Below, piece after piece: positions 33,915 to 45,162 of a stretch of DNA of 64,000 bases. The notes beneath the pieces are model-generated. The model did not search any database. It was not told the DNA's origin and saw only the letters and a program-made list of their open reading frames with translations. The position numbers and the translations under genes are program-made. The stretch comes from Coprinellus micaceus (lineage: Eukaryota; Basidiomycota; Agaricomycetes; Agaricales; Psathyrellaceae): positions 2,480,001 through 2,544,000 of the forward strand of contig OX596342.1 of the NCBI GenBank assembly GCA_951394405.1, read 5' to 3'. Within the stretch, counting starts at the first letter, position 1, and the number at the start of each line of letters is the position of its first letter.

Positions 33915-35576
33915 TCAGGTCTCGTTGATACTGATCACCCTTTCCACAAATATACCATATCCCACATTTAACTCTTCGACTAACTTGACGCAACCTTCCC
34001 ACCCATCCCGTTCCTCATCTTCGTAGTACATAAAATGCACGACAACGTGGCGTACCTTATCCGGTGTGTCAGCCGCAGCTGCGAGATACTTTGAGTTGTG
34101 AATGTGCCGAGCCTTGACATACTGGAGAAATTGTTGAATGTCAACTTCGCTCGCTTGGACGCTGCGCAGGCTGAGACGGCTGAGGTGAGGGAGGAGAGGT
34201 TGCGCATCGGCCTTGTCCTGGTTCTGAAGTAGCCAGAGGAGGTCTTCGGCGTCAAATGACACGCCGTCCAAAACCAGCTCCGTGAGGTCCTGGAGGCCAT
34301 GGAGCATTTCGTGTAGAAGGTCTGTATCGGAAGACGTCCCCCTCACTGTGAGGGATCGAAGGGGTGAGACTCTCCCACAGGCGCAATCGGGAAGAACACG
34401 CAGGCTGTACATAATCTTCCACAACACATCGTCCTGGCTGCAACCTTCCCTCCAAGCTGCCTTCCCGTCGATGGTAAGATGGCGTAGGGAAGGCAAGGTA
34501 AGGAACGAAAGGACCCTGCCCAGACGATTGTGGCTGCGGGTTTTGAGAGAGAGGGTGTGCACTGCAGGCAGGACGACTTGGGCCACTGGTTCAGCCCACG
34601 TGTAGGCTGTATCTGACTCGCTGTCCAATTCGATCGAAAGTTTCTCCAGATTGACGCATTGGAGAACAAGCGATAGGACGAAGGGTGAATCCCAGGGACA
34701 TTCGAGGGCAAGAGTGGTTAGGGAGCTGAAGGAAGTGCACTCGGTGCTGATGTCGATAACGGGGGAAACCTGGCCATCGTCCAGCTCTCCAAGGACGAGG
34801 GTAAGGCTCTTCAGGGTCTGGGGGAGGTCATTGAAGATTGTCCGGTATTTCCCGATCGCGCCACGCCAAGGGCAGTTCCGAAAGTCGAGCCTTAAAGAGA
34901 GCAAGGTGTTCCATCCCGACGGCGTACTATCCAGGGCCGTGTATTCCTGTTTGATGGCGCCCAGGAAGCCCAGATAGCAGTCTGGAGAAGAGGCCCTGAA
35001 AGCGACACGCAGGTCGTCCGGGAACGGGGTGTGCCTGAAGAGTTTCACGAAATCTGGATTCGCCCAGGGGCACTCGGCCGGAGATTCATAACAAGGGCAC
35101 ACCGTATACCGGCTTCTGAGCTGTCCAACGTCGAGGGCCTTCTTACCCTGCCGAACAGTGTCGAGCCAGGAGCGGATTCTATGGGTTGGGATGCCATCTT
35201 GCCGTTTGAAGAAAACAGTGAGGTCGGAGAGGCCTGTCGATGACCTTCGTGCAACTGAGGCTGCGTGCCATGCCCGACACACGAGCTTCGCCTCATCCAG
35301 CGTGTGGTTCTGTACGAAGTACAGGATCTCGTAGAGAACGTCCTCTGGAACACGTCGGATTGGCGAAAGCACCGCTTGATGTTGGTGCAGTTGGCCCTCG
35401 AGGCCTTGGATTTGGGACCGCAATTCGAGTATCTTGGCTTGGATGGATGCTATTCCCTCCTGGACCGATACGATATCGGATTGCGTTGGAGCAACGTTGG
35501 TGGAGAGGAGGTGCGAGAGAGAGCCGGCTTTCGCCTTGTTCGTTTGAGAAGCTTTGGAGCGCGAGGATCGCTTCAT
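33915..35576 (-). CDS. F-box/LRR protein, intact copy
   Basis: This is a single uninterrupted exon of 553 codons from ATG at 35576. Residues 1-30 are basic. Residues about 30-68 form a heptad-like coiled coil (SIQAKILELRSQIQGLEGQLHQH). The F-box follows at about 72-115 (PIRRVPEDVLYEILYFV...LVCRAWH), then a series of leucine-rich segments (for example LKSLTLVLGEL, LRHLTIDG, LTELVLDGVSFDAEDL). F-box proteins bind Skp1 through the F-box and select substrates for SCF ubiquitin ligases; the LRRs would be the substrate-binding part. It is the only member of the F-box family here without lesions; the other three loci are truncated or carry stops. It diverges from the NACHT gene at 36673. Confidence 0.85.
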   Translation of the reverse strand: MKRSSRSKASQTNKAKAGSLSHLLSTNVAPTQSDIVSVQEGIASIQAKILELRSQIQGLEGQLHQHQAVLSPIRRVPEDVLYEILYFVQNHTLDEAKLVCRAWHAASVARRSSTGLSDLTVFFKRQDGIPTHRIRSWLDTVRQGKKALDVGQLRSRYTVCPCYESPAECPWANPDFVKLFRHTPFPDDLRVAFRASSPDCYLGFLGAIKQEYTALDSTPSGWNTLLSLRLDFRNCPWRGAIGKYRTIFNDLPQTLKSLTLVLGELDDGQVSPVIDISTECTSFSSLTTLALECPWDSPFVLSLVLQCVNLEKLSIELDSESDTAYTWAEPVAQVVLPAVHTLSLKTRSHNRLGRVLSFLTLPSLRHLTIDGKAAWREGCSQDDVLWKIMYSLRVLPDCACGRVSPLRSLTVRGTSSDTDLLHEMLHGLQDLTELVLDGVSFDAEDLLWLLQNQDKADAQPLLPHLSRLSLRSVQASEVDIQQFLQYVKARHIHNSKYLAAAADTPDKVRHVVVHFMYYEDEERDGWEGCVKLVEELNVGYGIFVERVISINET

Positions 35577-35714
35577 GGCTTCGCAGGGGGTCGTAACCCA
35601 GTAAGGCTCTGGTGGGGGTGGTGGCGGTTAGAGGGAAAGGGAATTCAACTTCTCGAACTTCTTCCGAGTCAAGAAATCAACTTGAATCGCCGCGAAGCTG
35701 AGCCTGAAATATAT

Positions 35715-35720
35715 CACGTG
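35715..35720. promoter_or_regulatory. Conserved E-box (CACGTG) upstream of the intact F-box gene
   Basis: CACGTG lies 139 nt before the ATG, within a stretch (about 35640-35760) shared with the promoters of the F-box pseudogene at 24.8 kb and, in decayed form, of the relic at 16.9 kb. Confidence 0.55.
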
Positions 35721-35769
35721 GAGATCCTGAAAGGGGGTCTCCGAGATGAAGCGCCCAGCTGAATTTAAT

Positions 35770-36672
35770 CAAATTTTCAACTGCACTCGATAGGGCTCAT
35801 ACTCCAACCACCATCATCACCATTACAGGGACCTGGGGCCAAAACACGCACATCCAGGTCTGGCCACCATCACGAGCCCCGCCCAAGCCCCGCCCAGCCC
35901 CGCCCCCTAATTCCAGGTTCGAACGACTAACTCCCCGTCTTTTCGACGCCAACGATGCCCTGACCCAGTCCGAAACCGTGTTGCTCCGTCACGGCTAGGA
36001 TTGTTTCCATAAGAGAAACCCCCACTGCCCGCCAGTCCGATTGTCGAACCCAGACGTATACGGAGTGTGGACAGTTCACATTCTAGCAGTCGGCAAAATG
36101 TTGACCTTACGTTTGACAAAGAACTTGAGGCCTTTGGAGGATTGCGCAGTTATCATCCAGGGATCTAAAAGAAGAGCTCGGAGTCATAGTCAACAGGATC
36201 GTCTCATAGCGGGGTCCCGGGATCGTCAGGCGCATGTCTTTTATCCGTTGCACCTCTTACTCAGAAATATTTATAGATGAAAGCAACGAAGGAAGTATAC
36301 TGGCACTAGATTTAATTCTCCACTGAAGAACTTGCAGCGATGTGGTGAGAACGATTGTCTCGAACAAGACCCCAGCTCTCGGTAAACATCTGTCAACACT
36401 AAGAATTCGAATTAAATGTTACCAATCTATTTGCGTTAGACCGAATAGATCGCACTTTGACCCCTCCTAACATGGAGAGAACAATTGTGGAGGAGAGCAG
36501 GGTTGAGAGTGAAATAAGCGCCCAAAAATATGCCACATCCAGCAATTTATTCGCACGCACAGCCGCTTCTCCAAGCGCACCCACCACGTTGCACATTCAC
36601 CCCTCCCAGTTGAACACCCATCTCGGTTAAGCACCCGGCTATACTTACCCTCTTACTCCTACTTCAAATAAG
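35770..36672. other. Intergenic region between divergent F-box and NACHT genes
   Basis: No gene is seen. It should hold the promoters of both genes. A short CCAGCCCCGCCC-type GC-rich repeat lies near 35880-35910. Confidence 0.45.
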
Positions 36673-38858
36673 ATGGGAGATCTCGATTCATCCACTCGTG
36701 GGCACCCTATCGTAGCCCAGAACGCCCATGTCACCAACGTCGAAGGCAGCTACAACGACAACAGCATTACGAACATCAGCAATAGTCTTCACCTTGTGGC
36801 TGTCAGGGATTATAGGCTCGATCGTATGTCGCCCTTGGATTACCCAGTCGTCATGCGCTCACGGGAATACGCCTGCCCTTAGTCTTGGAGGAGCGCATCT
36901 CAAAGGGAGCGGCCCATGACTCTGCTGAACGTGGCCCAGACGCACCGAAATGTCACCCGGAGACGCGAACCGCCGTGCAGGAGGGAATCATGAGTTGGAT
37001 TGGATACGGTGACCAGGACGAGGAGCCGAAATCGATAATGTGGTTGTCGGGTCCTGCAGGCTCAGGGAAGACCGCCATTGCAGGCTCGATCGCCGATACC
37101 TGCCAGGCGAAGGGCTGGCTTGCTGCAAGCTTCTTCCTCTCAGCATTCTCTGCACCACCGGACCGTCGTTCGAAACGATATCTCATACCAACCCTGGCGT
37201 ATCACCTCGTCCAGCAGAGAAATATCCCAGGGCTCAGGGATAGGATCCTCTCGGCCATCGCCGATACCCCTTCGGTTTTCGCAAAACGGTTGAGCGACCA
37301 GATGGAGATTCTCATCCTCCAGCCCCTACGCACCCTCCCCGCGGGTCTAAATCGCAGCTCCTGGCCCAAGCTCATCATGATTGACGGCTTGGATGAATGC
37401 GACGCCGACCTGGACGGGGCATATCGGACCCAGCAAGACCGTCGAAGGAACCAGGAGTCAAATCAGCAAGAGATCATTTCGGTGCTAGCCCAAGCCTCCA
37501 AAGATCCACTGTTTCCATTCCGCATCATCATCGTTAGTAGGCCAGAGCCAGCCATCCGCGATGTTATCTCCACATCCAACACCGTTGCCCTACGCCTATT
37601 CCTCGACGAAACGTACAAGCCTGATGCCGACATCACTCTATTCTTCGAGGCGAAGTTCAGCGAAATCCGACGGCGATTCAACATTCCGATTAGCTGGCCG
37701 TCTGAACAGGATCTCCATGCGCTCGTAGAACGGGCGTCTGGCCAGTTTGTATATGCAGCGACCGTCGTTCGCTTCATCCAGACTGGTAAGAATCCCCCTC
37801 CAGAGCAGCTCAGAAGGGTCCTAGAGTGGAAGAAACTTGACAATTATGAAGCCTTCTCCAGCCTGGACGCCCTGTATCTGGGTATCATACAGTCTAGCCC
37901 CGATCCTCCGATGGCGGCCAAGTGGCTCCTCACCATCAACATGGTCCCAGATCAGGGGGGGAGAAGGTTCAGGGAAGGGTGGTTTCTTAGGGGATTACTC
38001 GAATCTTGCCCAGGAGAAATGGACTACCTCTTGGGAAACATCACCTCGCTCGTCGACCTCGGTCCCGATCAAAAAGGCCTCTCCCCGTCTTTCACTTTCT
38101 ACCACAAGACACTGGGGGATTTTCTGGATGATTGGAGGCGGAGCTCATCGCTTTACACCGAGCCGCCCCGTGCCTCAAAGCGATATAGCCCAACACAGAG
38201 TATAGTTATGAGATTTATTGATGATCGTGTGTACCAAGTCTTCAAAAGTGCGTCACAGAATTTTCCGATCACATTCTTGAGTACTCATTCTAAAGCAGAC
38301 AGGGCTCCCCAGGGAAATCCGATCCCTCTGCCTTCCGACGGCAGTGACAGTGCCGCTGCATTCCTCGAGCAGCTATGTTGTTTCTTGTCGGACACCATTT
38401 CTCCTCGTTCTGGGTACACTTCCGACGATGTCGACTGGTGGTGGTCTTGCCTTTCCCATAGGAACGAGACCCATGCACAGTTTGCCGTTACCCACCGCGA
38501 CACAGTTTCTGGCATGTTTGCCAGAATCCACAAAGATGTAAGTCCTTATCGAACTCAGGTATCACGAACACTCACTCACTCACGTACTCCTTAGTGCCAT
38601 TGGTTCAAGTGCCTGAACTCGTGCAAGGTTTGGAGAACGGGCATCTTGGGGTACTGCAAGGAATCTGGGGTGTGGTGGTTGCCACCAACTATGACCTTGG
38701 GAAGGCGCCTGCCGAGCTTGCATCGAGAACATTATAGAGAAGGCTTCTTGGGCTTTTCGTCGTACACCGTGACCTTGCTCCCTGCCGCACTCCAGCAGCC
38801 CTATAACACGCCCATGGCCGACCTAGCTATCCCCACCACTTCTGATTTGGGGCGGTAA
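36673..38858 (+). CDS. NACHT NTPase (NLR-like STAND protein)
   Basis: Exons 36673-36823, 36883-38247, 38299-38537 and 38595-38858 give 672 residues. Every intron (59, 51 and 57 nt) matches one in the paralogue at 12649-15763. The N-terminal about 50 residues contain VTNVEGSYNDNSIT and lead into ERISKGAAHDSAE and CHPETRTAVQEGIMSWIG. The NACHT NTPase has Walker A GPAGSGKTAIAG (about residue 105) and Walker B LIMIDGLDEC. A sensor-like SRPEPAIRD follows about 60 residues later. The C-terminus has VDWWW, HKD and a Cys-rich CHWFKCLNSCKVWRTG tail. No WD40, ankyrin or TPR sensor repeats follow, so this is a short-form member. NACHT proteins are ATP/GTP-driven oligomerising switches; several fungal ones control cell death. 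The ligand here is unknown. Confidence 0.85.
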
Positions 38859-39787
38859 TGTCACGTTCCTGTTCACGGTGACCACGTCCTACCAATCGAG
38901 GGATTTCAACGTAACCTGGATGGCCTAGGTTGACATGAAAACGAGCGACGAAGGGGAAGTCGGAGGAAGGCCATTGCAGTCCTCCAACCTCGCTATTCGC
39001 CGTGTTATGTTGTACATATCCAACGAGCCTCGACGCCCAAGAACGAACGGACACCACCGCGCAAGCAGGGATTGAAGGATTCGAAGAATTAGATAAGGAG
39101 GAGGGGGTGGAAAGAGTGACCGGCGTACATCTGAGGGTCGGCGCGCGCCTGCCGAACGAGGGTTGGACGTCCATGTTGTCCACATTTACGGGGTGTACTT
39201 GCCCTTTCTATATTCCCTGAGTATGTAACTATCTCTCTTCGCTCTATGTGCTCTCCTTAGCCTCCAGCACGAATAGAATGCGTGCGCAGCGTATCCCAAG
39301 CGTTCGCTGGCTGGCTCTGACGCCCGCCTGTGCAGAAAGCCGACTTGCAAATGCTACCCACCTTCTTGAAGTCCCCACCCAATGCCGGATTCGACGGGCT
39401 CAGGTATCAAGGGATGTCCAAATGCAATGATATTGGGCAGAAAAAACACTATGCAGGTGCGTCTAGGTCTACGGTTGCTGATATAGATGTGGGGACAGGT
39501 CGTCGTATCTAGCAAAGCAGTCGAAAGTGAGTTTTGGGAGAGCGCGAGTCCAAAGATTAAGAGAAAATGGAGGTAGGTAGGAGACGTATCGAAGGAGATG
39601 GTAAAAGAATGCCGAAGCGACGGGGGAGAAATGCTGTTCGTCTACGATGCGAAGGTAATATGTAAGAGGGAAAGGGTAACGAAAATAGAGCCAGGGAACC
39701 ATTAGACGAGATTAATATACATACAGTCGGTGAAAGTCGTGATCGGTCCAACCTCCAGCCCCGAGGCAAAGAGCCGACACAGGGTGT
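38859..39787. other. Intergenic DNA between convergent genes
   Basis: No gene is supported; short frames only. Confidence 0.5.
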
Positions 39788-41826
39788 TTACGCCTTCTCG
39801 TTCACCACCCCGGGTCTCGGCCTCTTTTCCTGCGTCGCCCTCTTACTATGCGCCCTAATCTTCTCCCCATACCTATAAAACACAAACGGCATCGGTGCAA
39901 TCGCCAGCGCCACCAACGCGAGCAACAACCCCGCATACTGGAACCCCATATTATGGAACATCTGGTTCACAAACAGGGGAACCATCGCTCCAATCTCCGA
40001 ACGCATGAGAGTCTTGGCCGCCATGGCCGTGGCCGCGAACGACGAATACGAGTCGATGATGTAGGAGTTGGCGGAGACGTAGAGGAGGATCATGGCGAAG
40101 CCGAAGAAGTAGGCGGAGATGCAGACGCCGATCCAGTGCACCCATGGGTAGGCGCCGGTAAAGGCGAACATGAGGAGGGCAGCGGGCATCATGCTAAAGA
40201 GAGAGGCGTGAGTGGGGTGAAGACGAACGGAGAGGGAGGGTGAACGTACAAAGCACCGAACATCATCGGGTACAGACGAGCTTCGGGGTAGGCGCCGTGC
40301 TGGGTTGCCTTGGCGTACGCTCTCTCGTTCATGGGAACGAAGAGTCCCGCGCTGAAGATACCCAACTGAGGAGAGATAACGTCAGTAACCACGTCAGACC
40401 CAACAAAACGCAGACACTCACCATGATAGAGATGAAAGCGATACCAGTGATACCGTCGCCCCAGCCACGAATCTCGACGAAAGCGATGGGGAAGGCGAAG
40501 AACATGAGGTAGAGGAGCGAGTACACGAAGGACAGGTAGATCGACATGAAGATGACGATGGGCTCGGTGAAGAGCATGATCAGGGGCCGAAGCAATGCGA
40601 TCTTCAGGACTTCGCTGAAAGGCAGTTTCTCGAGTTCCTGGACGGTAACGTGGCTCTCATCGCCAGTCTCCTTCCTGAGCCTTTTGGCTTTCCGCGCCAG
40701 GAGGACGGGGGCCAAGGATTCGGGGATGGAAAGTGTGAAGATCCAACAAACCCCAACGAAGATGAAGAGGACCCAGTCTAGAGAGCTCGTCAGCGTGCAG
40801 GTAATAGAGCAAATGAAGTGGTACTTACAGATCCATCGCCAGCCAGCCCTCTCGCCGATCCAGCCACCGATCATGGGTCCCAAGCAAGGGCCGATGAAGA
40901 GAGTTCCGGAGAAAAGAGCCATGGGTCCCCCACGATCCTTGACGTCCCAGACATCGGCGATACTGCCACCAACGTTGGTAACGGGCGCTGAAGCAGCGAT
41001 GCCGGCGATTTGACGGGAGACGATGAGAGTGGCCATGTTCTTGGCTAGGCAGGCGGGTAGGGTGAAGATGAAGAAAAGAAAGATAGAGACTTGGTAGACG
41101 AGACTACGACCGAAGATTTCGGACAGGGGAGCTAGGAAGAGAGGGCTAGGGAGGGGCGCGTCAGGGAGAACTTCACGAACAGAGGCGAGGCGACGTACCC
41201 GATACCGAAGCCGATGACGAAACATGTTACCGACAGATTCCCGATTTCCTGCGTCGAACCGAACTCCTCCACGGGCCCATGCATGCTGAGAGGACGTCAG
41301 AGACGGGGGAAGGGAGAGAAAGATAAAGGCACGACATACTCTCCGGTGATGATAGAAGAACCCAAGGCGACGGCCAGACATAGCAAAGAGGTCGCGACAG
41401 TCACAAACCTAGAACTGCATTAGCTTCGTTGGAGAGGGTGAAGGGGGTATCGACATACCACTTCTTGCCCTTGCTCCACCCTCTTGGATCTTCACCCGTC
41501 CCAGGCGTAAAGCCGACGATTTTGAACCCCTCCTTCGTATGGATCTCCGCGAGCTGGCCGACGGTGACCTGGGTGCCTGCCTTCTCGGCCTTCGCTGCGA
41601 ATTGCGTCGTCCCCCGCGTTGACACCCGATGAAGGGTCCCAGTCCCGGTCCCGGTTCGTGTGAGGTGTAATGAGGCTCGGTGGGCAGCAGCGCCTACGGT
41701 CGTTGTCGAGTCTTCGTTGAGGATGAGGGGACCTTCACGGTCGAGGGTACGGTATTCTTCCTCCTGCTCGAGAGTGAGAGCAGGGGGTCGAGTGAAGAGG
41801 GCAGCCTCGATGGGCTCGGAAGTCAT
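39788..41826 (-). CDS. MFS transporter, DHA1-type (drug/polyamine:H+ antiporter)
   Basis: Seven exons join in frame: 41826-41459, 41408-41340, 41285-41199, 41145-40829, 40777-40422, 40365-40250 and 40193-39788, giving 572 residues. About 120 hydrophilic N-terminal residues precede twelve predicted membrane segments. Family signatures are GFGIGPLFLAPLSEIFGR (motif A region between segments 2 and 3), ASAPVTNVGGSIADVWD, GPMIGGWIGERAGWRWIYW (motif C-like) and the IPESLAPVLL..KAKRLRKETG loop after segment 6, all typical of fungal DHA1 exporters related to Flr1/Tpo proteins. It would sit in the plasma membrane and export drugs, polyamines or metabolites by proton antiport; the substrate cannot be told. 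The final segment is followed by a basic tail. All introns are 50-56 nt. Confidence 0.9.
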
Positions 41827-41940
41827 GGTGGAAGATCAAAGAAGGAGATGAAATAAAGACGGGAGGAGGGGAGGAGGGAGGTGAGGGGAGGGCAAAAGCC
41901 AGGGAAGAATGCAGACACGACGTTGGCGGCCATGGCGAGC

Positions 41941-41948
41941 TTTATATG
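41941..41948 (-). promoter_or_regulatory. TATA-like element of the MFS gene
   Basis: CATATAAA on the minus strand lies about 115 nt upstream of the MFS start codon. Confidence 0.4.
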
Positions 41949-41949
41949 C

Positions 41950-43685
41950 CTCGAGGAGCAGGGAATACGACTGCAACGGGTCGCCTACAAATTACGCTGA
42001 TATCTGGTTGAATACGGAGCAACATCAGTGAGCGGGTTAACCATGTCCCGTAGTGGCATGAGAGACGTACCACGGTCCGAACAGGCGCTCGCTGACACTG
42101 ACGTAGACGACGAGCGATGATGCTCCGCGCTCTATACAGCAGCGACGCACGCCCATTTATGAACAGGATCTTTCACACTTTGGCGGGAGAAGGACCCCCA
42201 AGAGAAGGAGCTGGTGGTGGTTCGGGACAACGTCAGACCCACGAGCGCTTGTCAAACCCATCAATCTTCCGGCACGTGGCCATATTCTTAGGGGCGACTT
42301 GCCGATTCCGTTCCGTTGCCGAAAATCCTGTTCAAAGGGAGAAACTGAACAAAAAGAAGGGAAAGGGTAGAGGGGAGGAGGTTAGTTATCCCAGAATATA
42401 CCAGCCGGCAGGGTGAGTCACATCGTCATCCTGGTGCATTACAGCATGTCATAGAACTCGAAAGGAGAGACCCTTGAGGACACCGGGGAATGGATGTGCC
42501 GCGTTCGGATTGTCCCTGTATTACCCTCATTTTCACTATATCCAACCAGGATGAGACGACGTTCGTGCAAGCAGACGCTGAGTGGGTGAAGGTCGTACCC
42601 TCCAGTACGAGGAGAAGGCAAAGCGCTGCGTTCGCGACGGTAACGGATGCCGCTAAATCTTACTGCATGTGGGCCTCTCGACGATCATTGCGCAGTGCCA
42701 CCAGCAAGTCTTCACGGCGCGAGAGAAGCGGACCCACATATGGGGTGATCAAGGGACTTCAATAGCCAATAGGAATCGGGCATCGACGAAACCCTGGGCG
42801 GAGGGTTTGAGGAACTACTCTAGTACTAGGGGATCCTATCATTATCATAGCAGACCTTTGTCTGGAAATGAGTGCTATGTGTTGCAGGGGCGTTGAGCGC
42901 ACCTTGTCTTAGCTCTGTGGAAGCCCTGCGCATTCTGTCGCTTTCCTCCTTCCATCGCCTGTCTAATAGGGATATTCGACCAGGCTCAGAGCTCATGTAT
43001 AGGGTGCACCAATTGGTTCAGCTTCGATTCTCCTATTCGCCAGGCTCGTCCCCCACCCACCTTCTACCGTGACCTCCTTGACTCCCCACCCGCGCGAAAT
43101 TTGATCCGCCGTTCCAAGGAGCCCACCGAAGCGCCATCAAATCCGTAAGCGCTCGCAAGTGTCCGTTCGTGATCGGGGTCAACCTCGCCCGCTTGCAGTC
43201 CCTAATCTGGCGGTGACGCTGAGCTGCTCCATGGGCAGATAATGCACGAATCCAAGTACTGAAATGAACGACTTGGGGATTAGACTGAGAAGGATGGGCT
43301 TGCTTGGATAGTCTGTGTAAAGCTAATCAAATACTGTCGCAGCTGTCCCGTAAATAGTCAATGCACCTGGCATTTTAGGGGGTAGGTATCATAGATTCCT
43401 GGGTCGGTTAGATCGTGTCCTACAAGGATGGTAGCTAGATATGTACGTCGTAGATTCGGGGCGAAGACGAAGACGGTAGGGTTCGGTGTTTCGGGGAACA
43501 GTACAAGATGAGAAGGAGGAGGGGAGATGCGGGGTGGTAGGGGCATAAGTTAGATGCAAAGGTAATATGTAGGCAAGAATACAACAAGTCCAGAATCCAG
43601 TAGGCGAAGGAATGCAGCAACCGAGAGGGTATCGTCATGGCCGTCGAACGAAAGAGTCGAAAGAATGTTCGACGGTGGTATGGGT
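41950..43685. other. Intergenic DNA
   Basis: The stretch lies between the MFS promoter and the 3' end of the Vti1 gene. I see no gene here; frames such as 42117-42416 and 42490-42765 lack support. Confidence 0.45.
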
Positions 43686-44627
43686 CTACCGACGGACGAG
43701 TTTGAAGTAGAGGATGGTGATAATGAGGACGACGAAGAAAGCTATGATGGCGCCAAGAATAACGCGCTGCTTGTACATCCTACGGAAAGAGAAATAGGTT
43801 AGCCTTCGCCCCCTATCCAGAGCCTAGCGGTACTACGCACTGTCGAATCATCTTCGTCATGGTTCCGCTCGCCCTGTCAATATGTCGGTCCGCCGTATTG
43901 AGCTGTGCAAATGAGCACGGCGGTCAGAACCTCCCTGTCTCCGAACTCTGGCAAAGGAGACGCACCATATCCCTACTATTCTCAATCTGCTCCCTCTGCC
44001 CCCTCAACGACGTCAAAATCTCCGCTCCATGCGCCTCCGTCTGCAGCGCCAAACTCGTACTCTCGTGCAACCTCCTACTCCCATCACCCAAGATCTCCGT
44101 CCCCGTCAACAGTCGCTCCCTATCACCCCTCTCTCCATACGGGTCGTCCGACGACGGCGTCCCCCGCCCCGAACCACGACCAGAGTATGCCCCGAGTAAG
44201 TCAGACCGCGCGGCCTGGCTGTGCAGGTCCTTCGAGAGCTTCTTGTACTTGTTGAGGTCCGCACGGGCTTGTTTTAGCCGGGTTGTGTAGGCACCTTGGA
44301 TGGATTTGGGGATGCCTTGGATCTCGGTTTCGAGTTGGGAGACCTGGGGATGTGACTTTAGGATGGGCATAGAGAGATTGTGGCGTTCGGGTGCTTACGA
44401 TGTCGTCTGCCTCATCGAGATCGAGCTCGACCTTCCTCAGCGCTGCTTTACGCTGCTCTACATCCACCAGGCCCTAGTCAACCAACTGTATCCCCACATT
44501 CAAACCATGACGACGCACCTCCCACAGAATTCCGTCCATCCCCTTCCAACTTCTGCCGTACGCCATTGATTATGTGAAGAAAGTCCTGCTCGTAGGAGTC
44601 GAATAGCACTGTTGGTGGTTGGTCCAT
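43686..44627 (-). CDS. vti1: Vti1-type Qb-SNARE
   Basis: Exons 44627-44519, 44457-44399, 44343-43966, 43902-43841 and 43779-43686 give 233 residues, the usual Vti1 size. The N-terminal Habc-like part has FDSYEQDFLHIINGVRQKLEG, EQRKAALRKVELDLDEADDI and VSQLETEIQGIPKSIQ. The SNARE motif follows (HGAEILTSLRGQREQIENSR...ADRHIDRASGTM), then a C-terminal membrane anchor (VILGAIIAFFVVLIITILYF) with a short basic tail. Vti1 acts in vesicle fusion between Golgi, endosomes and vacuole. The start was chosen because MDQPPTVLFDSYEQDF fits the conserved Vti1 beginning. The first intron's acceptor was taken at 44458 because it restores the conserved GEQRKA junction. This is a housekeeping gene in otherwise accessory DNA. 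Confidence 0.93.
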
Positions 44628-44752
44628 CGTTATCGAGCCTCAAGGCCTGCGCACTCAAGAAGTAGGGACAGGAACGGAGATGAGATGGTCGTGGTTGCGC
44701 AGAACGTTGCGAGGCGCAGCCTCTGCCTGGATCCAACCGTCACGCCGAACTG

Positions 44753-44768
44753 TGACGTCACTCACGTG
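44753..44768. promoter_or_regulatory. CRE (TGACGTCA) and E-box (CACGTG) upstream of vti1
   Basis: TGACGTCA at 44753-44760 and CACGTG at 44763-44768 lie 125-140 nt upstream of the vti1 ATG. They are consensus sites for bZIP and bHLH factors; occupancy is unknown. Confidence 0.45.
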
Positions 44769-45162
44769 GAGAGGGTGTGACGTGTGACTTGGGTCGGGCG
44801 CTTGTTGAGACGGTGGGAGAAAGTTGCGGGAGAAGGACGGGGAGAACAATGAGGGAGTGCGTTTTTGGATTATTCAGGGCGGGAGGCGCGTACGCTCTGC
44901 CGAGTCACTCTCGTATAATAGCTCCCCCTCACATTCCCAGCAGAGAATCCTGACACGGGAATGATCCCTCAGAAGTGCAGTGGGTGCCCATTTTGAGAAA
45001 CGAAGGGTCGCGGCTCGTCAATGGTATCAATAGAGGAAGTCAAGACTTCACAAAAGCGGAACTATCCTCCTATGAGAATGTACACGGTGATATAAACAAA
45101 GGAAGCCATAGCTCGGAATACCCAGGAGTCCGGTAACGGGCGCCTATCAAAGACCCCGAGCT

